Translations under genes and position numbers: made by a program | NCBI GenBank assembly: GCA_026874595.1 | Contig: CM049311.1 | Span: 60,952,453 to 61,016,452 of the forward strand | Direction: 5' to 3' | Length of the DNA stretch: 64,000 nt | DNA from: Sipunculus nudus | Taxonomy: Eukaryota > Annelida > Sipuncula > Golfingiida > Sipunculidae | Notes under the pieces: generated by a model | Databases searched by the model: none | What the model saw: the letters and a program-made list of their open reading frames with translations, nothing else | What the model was told of the DNA's origin: nothing | Shown here: positions 1 through 12,884 of the stretch, in pieces | Layout: the number at the start of each line of letters is the position of its first letter | Numbering within the stretch: position 1 is the first letter of the stretch

Positions 1-72
1 GAAAACCAAGATGACAAACTGGCACTACTTCTGAAAAATTATCACAATATATAAATATTTGTTTCATAACAA

Positions 73-167
73 CCATGACTATATATTGCTGTATACTTTT
101 TATGTATTGTTCTTTTGTCAATAAATATTTATAAAAAAAAAAAAAACAGCCATGACTAATAATGCTG
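73..167 (+). mobile_element. possible small poly(A)-tailed retroposed insert
   Basis: An AATAAA (120-125) lies 8 nt before a run of 14 A (133-146). Two similar direct repeats bracket the stretch: CCATGACTA at 73-81 followed by ATTGCTG, and CCATGACTA at 150-158 followed by AATGCTG. That layout (direct repeat, short insert, polyadenylation signal, A-tail, direct repeat) is what a retroposed 3' end would leave. The insert is only about 60 bp and is unrecognised, so chance or a simple duplication remains possible. Confidence 0.3.
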
Positions 168-933
168 AATGATTACTGAAGGTGATAAAAAAAGGACGTA
201 GATTATACAAGGACTACTTTTTATTGACATTTACACAAACATTTTTTTATTATCAAGTGAATATAATTGGTGGAGACTTTGTTGGTGACCTGAGGTCTTG
301 TTATGAATATGGAGTTGCAAATCACAAGTTACTGGTAACTACACTGAGTTACATGTATAATGGTGTACCACTCACAAAGGACAACCAAATCTTGTCTTCC
401 ATTTATTAAATGATCCTTTTTTTCTAAATTGAAAAATTTTCAAACAAACCACTGTGTGCAGATTGTAGAAACACATTTTATTTGCCTGCAGCCAGTAAAT
501 AATGCTTTGTATCAGTAGTGACTTGGCAGAACAAAACAGCCACCAATAAAAACATCTGCTCTCATAAGTAATTTTTATCATCAGCAACATTTCTAATTCC
601 ACATAATAGCTTTTTTTAAGTATGGAAATAAATTAGTGTACAGTATTATACAACAAAAGAGTATAATTATTTTCATAAAAAGTGAAATAAAATTAAAATT
701 TATTTGTCTTTTTAAAAATGTTTGTCTATCTTTTGTCTTTTATGATTTATTTTCTTTTTTTGTTAAATCCCCTTTTATTTATATTCTCAGCTAAAATGTA
801 TATTAGAGTAATCTCCAACTTCACAACTATTTCATCATGACTTCAACATTACAGATGGAATGTTACTGATTTCATTTTATCACCCGTAAGGGTCCCAATT
901 TTTGGACTACCACACACAAAGACAAGACTGTTG

Positions 934-952
934 TAGGGCCCCCTGGTGGAGA
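934..952 (-). promoter_or_regulatory. CTCF-like motif
   Basis: The 19-mer TAGGGCCCCCTGGTGGAGA matches 16 of 19 positions of the reverse complement of the widely used vertebrate CTCF consensus, including an unbroken CCCCCTGGTGG core. It lies in otherwise unique DNA. CTCF exists in most bilaterians with a similar zinc-finger core, but binding here is inference only. Confidence 0.35.
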
Positions 953-1641
953 GGGAGAATACAGATCCATGTACTGTTAGATTGACTGAGACAGCAACCA
1001 GTAGGCCAGGGACAGCTTATCTGGCATTCACTATTTAGGGCCATATCAAAATTAACAAATGCAACAGGTAGTGATTTTATATAAGTTCTTCATTCCAGTC
1101 TGCATAAATTAACACAGATATTTCCTGTTTATATTTGAGTAATTTAAATCTTAGATAAAATAATACTTTTTTTAATGAGGTGCTTCAAATGACACATTCT
1201 CCATTAAGAATTAAGTGCTTGAAGATGCATTGACAACAAGAATGTTAACAAGAAAGCTGGGATGGGTGATTTCTAAGGAACTCTCCCTAAGTAAAGTCAT
1301 CACAGGACTGGGATCTGATTAAGATGATGTAAACAACTCTACCCCAAGGTCTACCAACCCATTACTGTTAAGCATTACACTAGCAGATCAGATTAATACC
1401 ATGTTCCTGCCACCATATAATCTGAACTAACAGAAGGTCAATCAATGTAAAACTGCTTCATTATCTTTGTCTTTCAACAAATAGTTTCACCTTACTGATC
1501 ATGTTGATACATGTACTATTTTGCTTTCACTGTGGTGAATAGCCCGGTCAAGGCAGTAAGCTTACATAACCATGTTTGTCAGGCATGCAATGATCGTCCT
1601 TTTAAATCAGACTGAAGAACCTTTAGCCAGATTGTTATTAA

Positions 1642-1990
1642 CTTTTCCAGTCATTACTATAAGGCTGATACCATTAAGCCAAAAAAAAAAAAAAAAGTTA
1701 TGGTTCTCAGGCACCGCCTGCGTCAATTTTAACCCCCACATCAAACATTTTTATTTTTATTTTCATCTTTCAAGTAGATAAAAATAATACAATTTTGAAA
1801 AGGTTTCCTTTGTTATGAAGTGCTTCTACCTGTTTAGCAAAAAAGTTCTGTTATTTTCATGCTTTTCCCCAATCATATAACATTTTTACTGAAACAGACA
1901 AAAAAAAGGTAAAAAAAATAATTGCCCTCCCTCACTGATTTCTGAAAGAAAAACCTGAGAACCATACATTTTTTTGCCTTACTGGAAAAG
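1642..1990. mobile_element. MITE-like inverted-repeat element
   Basis: Two inverted arms bracket about 240 bp of AT-rich DNA. The left arm (1642-1711) runs CTTTTCCAGT, a spacer, AAGCC, a long A-run, then TATGGTTCTCAGG. The right arm (1954-1990) is its inverse: CCTGAGAACCATA, a T-run, GCCTT, then ACTGGAAAAG. The left arm has a roughly 20-bp insertion between ACTTTTCCAG and the A-run. There is no reading frame of note inside. This is the structure of a small non-autonomous DNA transposon. I do not recognise the family, and no clear target-site duplication is visible. Confidence 0.45.
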
Positions 1991-2140
1991 CACTTTTTAT
2001 TTTTATTATTATTTTTGTATTAAATTCATATCGAACTAGCATTTCACTAAGGAAAATTGTACTTCAGCCATACAGATACTTATGGTAGCAGATTATGGTT
2101 TTTTCCAAACAGCAGCAGTAAGAATCAATGAGAATCTGAT

Positions 2141-3741
2141 ATGCAGCATTACAGGAGCCAATCAATGCAGCAGAGTTACAACAGAGAAATAGAACAGCAG
2201 TTACAAGAGTATCCCACAGCAGAGTTACAGGAGAGAAACAATGTACAACAGTTACAGGAGCCAAAAACAGAAGCAGGGTTACAGAAGAGAAACATGGAAC
2301 AGTTACAAAAGCCATCCAAAGAAATAGAGTTACAGAAGAGTAACAGGAGCAAACCATAGTAGCAGAGTAACAGGAGAGAAAGAATAAGCAAGAGTTAAAG
2401 GAGCCAACCACAGCAACATAGTTACAGGAGAGATAGAATAAGCAGGAGTTACAGGAGCAAACTACAGTAGCAGAGTTACAGGAGAGAAAGAATAAGCAAG
2501 AGTTACAGGAGCCAACTACAGTAGCAGAGTTACAGGAGAGAAAGAATAAGCAAGAGTTACAGGAGCCAACCACAGTGGCAGAGTTACAGGAGAGAAAGAA
2601 TAAGCAAGAGTTACAGGAGCCAACCACAGTAGCAGAGTTACAGGAGAAAAACAAAGAACAATAGTTACAGGAGCCAACAACAGTAGCAGAGTTACAGGAG
2701 AGAAAGAATAAGCAAGAGTTACAGGAGCTAACAAAGGTGGCAGAGTTACAAGAAAGAAACAAGGAATAGTAACAAGAGCCAACAACAGTAGCAGAGTTAC
2801 AGGAGAGAAAGAATGAGCAAGAGATACAGGAGCCAACAACAGTAGCAGAGTTACAGGAGAGAAAGAATAAGCAAGAGTTACAGGAGCTAACAAAGGTGGC
2901 AGAGTTTCAAGAAAGAAACAATGAATAGTAACAAGAGCCAACAACAGTAGCAGAGTTACAGGAGAGAAAGAATGAGCAAGAGTTACAGGATCCAACAACA
3001 GTAGCAGAGTTACAGGAGAGAAAGAATAAGCAAGAGTTACAGGAGCCAACTACAGTAGCAGAGTTACAGGAGAGAAAGAATAAGCAAGAGTTACAGGAGC
3101 CAACCACAGTAGCAGAGTTACAGGAGAGAAAGAATAAGCAAGAGTTACAGGAGCCAACAACAGTAGCAGAGTTACAGGAGAGAAAGAATAAGCAAGAGTT
3201 ACAGGAGCCAACTACAGTAGCAGAGTTACAGGAAAGAAAGAATAAGCAAGAGTTACAGGAGCCAACCACAGTAGCAGAGTTACAGGAGAGAAAGAATGAG
3301 CAAGAGGTACTTAAAAGACAAGACTTGACCAGAGCAGCAAAGACACTAAAGTCATACAGGGAAGGTACAGGAACAATCTAAAGTTGAAGAGTGACAAGAG
3401 AGAAACAGAGCAAAAGTTATAGAGCAACAGTTTTAGGTTAGCATTGGCACATAAGAGAAACAATGAACATCAGTTACAGGTGGTAACAAGACCTGCAAAG
3501 GTACAAAAGAGACATTAAGAGACAGATGCAGCATGCAATGCCAGCAATAGTTACAGGAGCTGGGATGTTGGAACCAACTGCAACACTGAAAAAGGAGGCA
3601 ACCATATTCACAGCACTGCAGAACAAACCAGAGCAACACATACTGCAGGAGCCAAATAGAGCAGCTGAGATCTTGGAGCCAACTAAAGCAACAGAGACAG
3701 ACAGAATATCAGAGCACAGCTTCAAGGTGTTACAAAAATAA
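2141..3741 (+). repeat. 27/54-bp tandem array with protein-like translation
   Basis: The core (about 2440-3310) is a 54-bp unit built from two 27-bp halves that both begin AGTTACAGGAG. One half continues CCAACTACAGTAGCAG and the other AGAAAGAATAAGCAAG. Since 54 is a multiple of three, frames stay open: the plus strand reads ELQEPTTVAELQERKNKQ per unit, and the minus strand stays open for up to 232 codons as a Cys/Ser-rich shadow. The edges (2141-2359 and 3526-3741) are more diverged but keep a 9-codon LQEP/LQER-type period. Plus-strand stops arise mostly from single changes (GAG to TAG near 2663) and from 24-nt variant units near 2766 and 2926. It is either an ordinary minisatellite or the decayed repeat region of a Gln/Glu-rich protein. 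No start, splice sites or non-repeat domain support a live gene. Confidence 0.85.
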
Positions 3742-6700
3742 GCAAAGTTTCAAAAACATATGATTTTGTGCATATGTGTAAATTGGTCTTCATTAGATTC
3801 TACTGGGTCATCAACAATGATGAACAAATTAATAAAATTAAGTATACATATAATATTACAAATGGGAATATTGTAAAGTCTCTAATAATTTTTGTCCAAC
3901 ATTCAGCTTCAGATGACAGTGTATGTTTCATCTTTTCTGTGTCAAACAGAAAAGAGAACATTTTATCATTCCTTATGGATCTTTAAAACTTCTGAATGAT
4001 TTGCTGTATTAATTTACCAGTTAAATTCTAGCCTTTCTGCTACTGTGTTCTTTCTCACCAAGGAATTGGTTATTTCTAGCTTAGATCTGGGTAAACAGCA
4101 GGAAATGGTGACCACATATAGAGAAACCTGATCTGAGCATGATTTTGGCACCCCGCCGGGCTGGTTAGAGACCATTATAAGAGCCCGTTGAATGAAGAAG
4201 GCAAGTGAACGAGATAACACCAGTGTCAATACAGAACAGGACCTGGTCTCACATACCTTCACTGACCTTTCTTGGATTGGTCTAACCTCTGAACTTTACC
4301 ATGGCCTAAAGTAACTTAAGCTAAGACAAGTATGCAAATGGTTTTTGAACATAATATACAGTGACTGCTCTTCAGGGTGGTGTGTCTGGGAAACAACTGT
4401 TCAACCAATGTAGTACCCTTCAGTCCTGTTATACTTGCATTGTACACAGAACACAAGCTAATAAGCACCTGACTGGCCTACAGTAAAAAACCACTGACCC
4501 AAGAAATAATCTTCACACCTCAAGGGATGACTTTTATCACACATATAACTAAAATGGCACTCATTAGAGCTCATACCTCTGCCTCAGCAAAAGGAGTCCT
4601 ACTGGATCCACGCCTTCATTCAGTATCACAAAATTCAATAGGGGTTCTCGCTGGCCAATGTGCAATCCCAACAACAGTTTTCTTTAATTGGTACAGTTGT
4701 GTTTGCCTCATCAAATTGACAAACCATCCAACCAACAAACGCAGATGAAATCATGACCTCCTTGGTAGAGTAAGAATGCTGTATTATAGAATTTAATAAT
4801 TGTTATTGATACTTTAAACACTAGTTGTTCACTGAATAAAGAAAGGAACAATATTAGACCATATGATAGATCTACAAAAGATTGGTTTTGGTAAAATTCT
4901 AACAGAATAAACTAAACAAATATATAAAAATAAAATAAAATAAGAATTGATATAAATTGTATTATTTCCCCTAATTTCAACCCCCAGTTTTCCATGTTAT
5001 GTCTTGATTCATATACAAGAGGTGAAATAATTATCATAACAAAATAGCAGTACTGCCAAACGTTGACCAACTAATCAGAGTTGCAGACAGTCACATGGTT
5101 CAGGAAATGACGTTGCAAAAAGCAATTCTAATTAACATGTTTATTTACACAACATATGTTCATCTAGGACCCACTAATCATATGATACACAATCTCGTCT
5201 AGACTACAGGGCTTTATATGATGGTGATAATATAATTGCAAACATATTATTACTTATCCAATTAATATTTTGATATATTTGGATAACTTATGTAAATATA
5301 ATTAATGTCTAACTAAACCCTGTCATATGTCACGTTCATGCTTTGGGTTACAGTTAAAACTATCTCTGGTTATAATAATGTGGAAAAATAAAAATAACAT
5401 GCATGCAATACATTATATAAGTAGTATAGAAAAAAGTGAATTCTTTGAGCAAGATATACAAGAACAACCCCCAAAACCCATGAAAGTATATTGTACATAT
5501 GACATACAATGAAACCAGGTCTTGCTGACACATCTCCAAAGTGGACAACTCGCTTGTATGGTCAAAATCCCTGAAGGTACTGTACTTATAAGTTGGACCT
5601 CTCTCAGGGTGCACCTAATGACACCAACATGGACTATCCAAAGCTCATTTTAGCAGAAGAGCATGCTTTGATTTAATTTAATTGAAAATTAAAACACAAC
5701 TTTATGTAGACCCATCAGCTAACACAGCCTAGGAAATTCTTTTGATCGTTCATCCACAGCAACAATAAAAAGGGGCTGTTTAAGTTGACCTCTCAATATT
5801 TAATCATGGCTTTCAATATAGCATACTGGTATAACTTAATTATAAAACTTGATCCTTTATTGTGATGTGCTCAGTACTTCAATTTTGCACTAAGGAAGGG
5901 TTAAAAAGTCATTTTTCCATGCACTTTTTCATGCTGTTGTGAGAATAACATAAAGTACAGGTGTACGTCTGTTTCCTCATGTACAGGAGTAAAAGACTGT
6001 AGTTCAAGCTGTGTAGCTTTCCATCTATTAACCATCTATAAATCATGGTTTACAAGTTTAAATTTGCTCTGAAACTCTCCTGATATTGATGATTCCACTT
6101 GTTCATGGCTAAGAATCAGGGCAATATTATCATCAATACATATGTATAAGATTTTTAACCACAGATACTGAAGTGCCCATTGCCTCGATAGAAAAGGGCA
6201 TTAGACCAAAAAGGCAAACAGCTCTTACAAATGTTGTGCATTAAAATGAGATTTTATGAATGTGATAGGGCCAGTTCCGAAAAAAACAGGATAAGTTTAA
6301 TTGTCCTCCAAACCCATGCGTTGCCCTAAGGCTGCTTTAAAATTTGAGGATCAAGTTGATTTCACCAGAATGATATATTATCCTGTAAAAAACGTGTCTG
6401 AAATGTATTTTTCTTTCACTGTGAATTTTTATGGTAAAACAAACATCATGCTGTTAAGGACAAAATGGGTCTGTCCCTTGAATGTCCTGAGTAGACAAGT
6501 TTCACTGTATTTCACATTATCAGGTAGTTTCATTCATCTTCATGCCAACTCTTGTGTAAAAGTCATTAGATTAATGAAACTTAAATTTTCAACCAAAAAC
6601 AAAATCTGAGCTTTGTGTCATGAAGTCAAAGCCTACATAATCATGTTCTTTTTACATTATAGATATACATATACTTATGCATTCCAGAAAAGTCCCAACA

Positions 6701-9700
6701 CTTGCAAACAGTTATAAAACATGATAAACTCATTTACTTCTGGATTAAAACATGAAAGCTTTTTTGCAATATAAGAAAACATACATGAGGATTTTATGTC
6801 TTTAAATTCTCAAAGGACAGCCTGAACTGCATTCCTCTTACTGCATTGAATGGTTTCTATCTTTGAGGTGTATGGTTAAAAAGACCCAGTCATAAATTGT
6901 ACGTTCTGTAGGTCAGAATAACGATAAACCATTGCTAAGGGAAAAACCAACGAAGTTTTGATTGGCAGCTGACATATCAATGACATAAATAGCGCAAATT
7001 ACCCCAAAAGTGGTCACTTCCTGAACAGCACAATGTATAGGTCTTTATGACCCTAATTATATATAAAATCTCTTTTGCTGTTGTGGTAGCTGATAGTTCG
7101 TGATATATGGAAAAACGAGTCAATCTGTGGCTTTTTATGCTAGAGTTATATGCAAAAAATTGATGTACCTTAGGGTGGCAAAGGAAGTCCGACATAAAAA
7201 ATGTAAATATCAGTCATAAAGTTGCAAAATCTAATAATCCCCGAGACTCCTGTTTCATTACTTGCTGAAAGAGTGTGTAAGGCACTCGCTCACTATACAG
7301 ACTGCAGATATCAAGTCACCCTGCAGTCATTCATGGCTGATTGATTAGGGATACTGACTTTTACTTATGATAAAATTATTAACTTATATTTCAAATAAAA
7401 CTTTTACATGTGTGTGTGTGTAAGTATATTTAACCAGCACTTTTAACAACTTATAGCACACACACATCACTGAGAGCAGAACATGCACACACAAACATGG
7501 AGTCAGTGATTCATGGCAATATCTGCCAGTATGACTTTGGTACACCTACTGGATGTAATTGATAATTCATTACATCCTTTGATCTGGCTGTGCTTGGACA
7601 CCCATCCTACCAAGTCCTTCTGTGACACAACATAACATATTGCATTGTATATGCATAATACAATACAAAAATATCAAGTGTGGCACAATAATATGTAAAA
7701 CATTATGCAACACCAAAGGAATAGCCTGATGAAGTGGATAAAGATGATGAAGCGCTTGTTTTACCTGCCAACTCATCTATTTTACAGCGGTATAATAAAC
7801 CTGGTATGGGAACTGTAGATACACACACTGGTATATAATAGGGTATATCATGGAGAGATGACAGAAAACCACACAAAATGGTAATGCCAGTGGTTATAAA
7901 TATGTTATAACAAGGCCATAGGACATTTGTGGCTGCAGCTTCATCCCGTGCTATGTATGGGCTCCACTGTACAATCAACTGCGTGTACTGTAGCCATGTC
8001 CGCACAACAATACAGTGTGAGTGCAGTCACCTATTTCATTTATGCATATACATCACATCCTTGACTTTATGTGGCTTTGTACTGTCCTTTACAGGCAATA
8101 ACTCTTACTGGTATTATAAAATAAAAATATCATAATTTATGCACTGTGGTGCTGGTTTGGCCTCAAAGGAAGCTCTGGCTGTTGGTGTCTTCTGTCTTTG
8201 TGACCGTTTCCTGCTCTAGACTAAATATTCCCAGGGTGAGCAAATACTTAAAAGTAATATACAATCTTATATGGTACTCAAGAATCGTTGCTGAAGTCCT
8301 TTCATGAGTATCTCAGGACAAATAGAATGCTTAATTATTTTAATGTTTATCACATGTATTTTTAATTCTGAAGAAATATCCTGAATGTTTTTTTTTTAAT
8401 TAAATGGATTGAGGAATATTAGACATTTTCATACTCTTATAAAATGAAATGTTTGAAGAGCAAATATTTTGGTGCCCTTTGGTCAACCATTTATTGTTTA
8501 TCTTAACATATTTTATAGTTAAGACCATAACAAATCATTCTGAGATCTATCCTACAAACAGGCTTACATATATGAAGAGTACATATTAAATCACACTACC
8601 AACTCATAATACTCAATTTCCAGTTTTACCCGCTGTTCATAATATCAGTTTTTTAACAGGAAAATAAAAGTATTAAAGTGGATGCCACAGGTATCCATAA
8701 TTAATGTCTTCACAGGACAGGGAATTTGAACAAAATGTTCTTTCATGAATGAGTGTAGTCTCAATAATCCAGAGAGATTTGCTGTAACTAAATAGAAATC
8801 AAGGGTGATAATTTCAGGCAGATAAAAATGAGTTCAAGTGTGACCATTAAAGAGGATTACATCAGCTGAGATCTGTATAAGCTGCTGCAGAGTACATAAT
8901 GAGGGAGTACTTAATTTAATTAACTAATTAATTAACAGACAGCTCAGGCTGCTACAGTTTCCCTCCCATGGAGCTGTCACCCTGGAGGTTTTCAGCACCA
9001 GGGCTGCTGGACCCCTGCTGTCAGCTAAGCAGCAGGTTAAGGTGGGGTGGCAGAACAGAGGAGAGTGAGAGCAACTGAACACATGTAAGATTATGTCTGG
9101 AGAGTTGCATCATATGCCAGGCACCTACACAGAGAGTAGGCAAAATGATATGACTGCCGTGGAGAATTATCTCTCATTAGACTGATATATGCCACAGTGA
9201 CACAACAGCACCAGACTTGCTGGGCCATTCTGCTGGTAGTCCAGAAAATGCCCATTTCACTGCCCATCCAGCCCTGCTTGGCCTGGATGGACTTTTAATG
9301 ATTATGACATGTCACCTGTCATGGCGTCCAGAGGTCAAACACTTTATAATGAGCCATGTGTAAATTACAGGGAATTAAGAAAATACACCAGCTTGTGCAC
9401 ATCTGGTACCAGGTTACTAACTAGCCATCCAGTCACCACCCAAGCTCATCTGACAGACCCCCTCCCCACCATTAACCTGCTTCTTTATCCCAAATCTAAT
9501 GTGAATAAACATACCACTTTAAGTATTTAGCTGAATTGGAAGCTATAACCTTTGGAATAACCTAGGTTAAATTGATACATATAAAATAAAGCAACCATTC
9601 TCCAAAATTCTGAAAAGCTAACAATAAACCTGACACCTAGAACTTAAACTCCATGGAGGTCTTGCTACTGAGTAGCCAATACTAATACAATGGACTCCTA

Positions 9701-11807
9701 CACTGCTCGTTTTAGCAACTGGTGCAACTAAAAGACTGTAGTGTCACCATCCATGGCTAGGTCAAATGGTTGAGCAAACACCATAAGACATTGTATGAGA
9801 AAATACCCCTTCTACAAAAAACAGACTGATAATTTGACATAATTTTATATATACAAAAATGATGCAGGTACACTAATAAAAATAAAAAAGAGTAAGCTTT
9901 ATGAAATATATAAGTGTGGGACACTAGTTGATCTGAGGACCAATGACAAGAAGCACCAGAAACCAATAATTCACTGCCAATCTTCGCAACAGACACTTGG
10001 TTCCATAAAATCACCACTTAAAACAGACTAAGTGTGAAAGCAGGCTGTTCATATTGATGAAAAAATAAGATTAATATCAAAAACTGCAAGACTTCCGAGG
10101 ATCCTGAATTCAGTATCTTGAAGAAAACATTGATACAGTTTGTAACACTATATGACCTCTGACCTTGGAGAGAATTTAATCCAACCGGATGGAACCTTGA
10201 TTTAGAAAGTGCTTTGTCCCCTCTAAACAAAGACATTCCAGAGGCTAGCAGTGGTTCTGCCAGTGGTGATGAGAGAGGGGAGCCTTGTACCCTTCAATGT
10301 GGTCCTCCTATCATATAGCAATTAGATCATTCAGCTGTTCTCAGACAAACAGCCACACATTGCTGTGACACTGTCGCAGCACAGCACATCCAGGATCAAA
10401 GCCAGCAATTTACACTCTGGAAGATAATCACACTTTTCCTCATAAGGTAGTGGCTAAGGGCAAGAAGGGGGGAGGGGCATTTACTCTGACCATTCAAACA
10501 TGATCTGAGACAGACAGTCAGGTATCACTCAATTTTATTTGGTCTTATGAAATTATATTGTGTAAAAACCTACACCCTCAGACTTACTGCCTTAGTCCAG
10601 CTTGGTAGTCAGACTATGACTTAATTTTTCATGTAGTCATGTAGTCACAACGTGAACTATAATTACATATTAAGTAACAATTATACATTATGCAGCCCTG
10701 GTCTAACATATACTCCTATTTTTTATTATGGTTATATATTGTGTATCTCATCTGGCCTTGGTCTAACTTCAAGACTACAACATAATTTGTCATGTGTTTA
10801 TATCTGCACGTCTTCTTCTGTGATTACATTTTGTGCAACAAATTCTAATGCCTTAGTCTGGGTCTGTAGTTAAGTTGCTACTAATTTTGTCAAATTATAA
10901 CCAGTACACTATTCAAAATATGTCACATGGCCTATGATATATATCTCATATAACTGTTAACAAAATCTCTTTAATCAGCAGAATGAAATACTGGAAATTT
11001 GTCTTACTCACCACAGGTAAAACTGACCACGCAGAGAGAAGGTACGAGTGCAGCTTACTTGTGACAGATAAATGTCAGACAGACAGATGGACAGATGACC
11101 TGGTGATGACAACAGCCCTTTATAGCCGATATAGGCTGATGGCTGAAATTCACAATAAAAGAACAGGTGACATGGAAAGACATGATGACCAGGGAGAGTC
11201 TTGCTGGCCAGACTTGAAGGAGAAACCACCTGTCAAGGACACAAAATCTGCCAGATGGGCCTGACATGAAGAAGAAATGCTCTGACAAGGCCAGATATGA
11301 AGAAGAAACAGCATCCATGAGACAGCCATGGGGAAGCTGCTGCTTTCTGGGGATACCATTTTCTTCCATCCCCAGATGGCAACTCTTGCAGAAACCATCC
11401 CGTCAGCAGCATCCTGTGTACTGTGTTCACTATCATCAGTGTCCAAGCAGGGTGACAGCATCACTAACAGTATCAGTCCAGACCTTAATTCACACATTTC
11501 TCTTTGCTTAATGTCTGTCATATATGGTGGACTTTAAACAGAATATGCTGCAGGGTCAGCTGATCAGGAAAGTTATTTTGTTATCCAACAAACAACAATC
11601 TTTTCCATCGTATTTTATTTGTTGTTTTAACTGTACTTCCATTATAACCTGGATAAGCACAAAAGGCCATTTAACCCTCCCCTCTTATTACAACACACTT
11701 GACAATAACAATTTAAAAAATAACTATTATTAAGAAAACATTTCTGTACCGTAAATATATTATAAAGCACCAAACTAACCATTTTATGAAACCATAAGAA
11801 GTCAGAC
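3742..11807. other. long unique stretch, no gene recognised
   Basis: Eight kilobases with no domain-bearing reading frame on either strand. Things noted: an AT-rich TAATTA-type motif cluster at 8910-8935 followed by a more complex block to about 9320; a weak, diverged tandem pattern around 10580-10870 in which CCTTAGTC / CCTGGTCTAAC / CCTTGGTCTAAC recur at irregular 60-105 bp spacing; and several overlapping short open frames on both strands at 11050-11540, with a 9-bp-arm hairpin (TCTGGGGAT, 11346-11354, with ATCCCCAGA, 11368-11376). None of these is enough to call a gene. Confidence 0.55.
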
Positions 11808-12220
11808 TCAGATGTCACAGACAGACACACTGAGAAACATGGCCAGAGTGACATGCAGGAAGATAAGACAGCCAGAGAGAAAACAGACCAGTGAAAGACA
11901 GCTGGACAGCCAGAGGGAAAGACAGCCCAGAGAAAGACAGACAGTCTGAGAGAAGACAGTCCTGAACAACAGACCACCAGAGAAAAAGGCATACCACACA
12001 AAAAAGCCAGACCAGAGAGAGACATACAAGCAGGAAGAAAGACAGAGCAGACAGAGACAGATAGCTTAGGAGAAAGACAGACCAGAGAAGGACAGTAAGA
12101 GAGAAAGACTGACCAAAGATTGACAGAACAACAGAAAAAAGCCATGCAAAAGAGACAGACAAAAACAGAGTAGCAGAGACAATGGCAAAGAGAGAGATAA
12201 GCAGAGAGACACAGGTAGAC
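11808..12220. repeat. purine-rich degenerate minisatellite
   Basis: The plus strand is almost pure A/G/C, with a loose repeat of the type GAGAAAGACAGACCAGAGA and variable spacing near 30 bp. The minus strand therefore stays open in several frames (up to 222 codons) and gives a Leu/Ser/Cys-rich translation that could be mistaken for a membrane protein. I read it as low-complexity DNA, because all the minus frames are open at once and the translation follows the DNA repeat. Confidence 0.75.
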
Positions 12221-12880
12221 AAAGAGTGAAATAAAAAACCCTGTGAAAGCCAGAGAAATATATATAGAAATTACAGAAAAATATACAAGAGAAAGTTTGG
12301 AGGAATGCAATAGAAAGAAGAAGGGACAATGACTAAATGTTAACTGCTTCTGGAGGACAGCAGGTCATGTGCAGCTAAAATAAAAATATCCTCCAACATC
12401 TTTGCCATAAGATGTCTTTGAAAGACAAATCCATTTAACTGGCTTTCAATCATCTGGCCGGAACACAAAGACACTGAAAAATAAGATGGAAAAGCCCACT
12501 GTAGCAGTACAGACCAAATAAGTGCTGATACATGCATTCCACTGTACCCCAGGGCACTTCTGACTGTACACAAAGAACTGTACAACAGACTACACAAAGA
12601 GTCTAAACAAGGTCACTAGGTACAGGACTGTACCAAGATCAGCTGAGTGCAAGCTGTCTGTACAACACACAAAGGGCTGAACAGAACAAAGGCGGTACAA
12701 CATGTACAACAGTTGTGGGACAGCTGCTGATGTATGAGCTGTACAGTAAGTGATGTGGTATATGGTACCACACAAAGACTCAGCCATGGCCCTGCCCTTT
12801 AATTAGCAATATACATATATGTAAATCTGTGTACAAACAATGTGTATCATATGTACATATATGAATATATATATATGTAA
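12221..12880. other. unique DNA with a GTAC-rich patch
   Basis: There is no gene-like frame. Between about 12505 and 12775 the tetramer GTAC recurs roughly a dozen times, mostly as CTGTAC or TGTACAAC, without a strict period. This suggests a very old decayed tandem repeat. Confidence 0.4.
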
Positions 12881-12884
12881 AGAC

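Larger units (their letters stand above)
1..1641. other. AT-rich unique DNA, no gene seen
   Basis: I see no exon-like reading frame here. The open frames are under 80 codons and have no recognisable domain. The stretch holds a poly(A) tract with a flanking direct repeat and a CTCF-like motif, both listed separately. Sequence around 890-1060 is less AT-rich and more complex than its surroundings. Confidence 0.6.

Noticed and set aside
2064-2762. 232-codon minus-strand frame with a Cys-rich 18-residue repeat
   Set aside because: It is a shadow of the 54-bp array. Frames on both strands stay open because the unit is a multiple of three.
11642-12310. 222-codon minus-strand frame, Leu/Ser/Phe-rich, membrane-like
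   Set aside because: It lies on the antisense of a purine-rich minisatellite, other minus frames are open in parallel, and the translation mirrors the DNA repeat.
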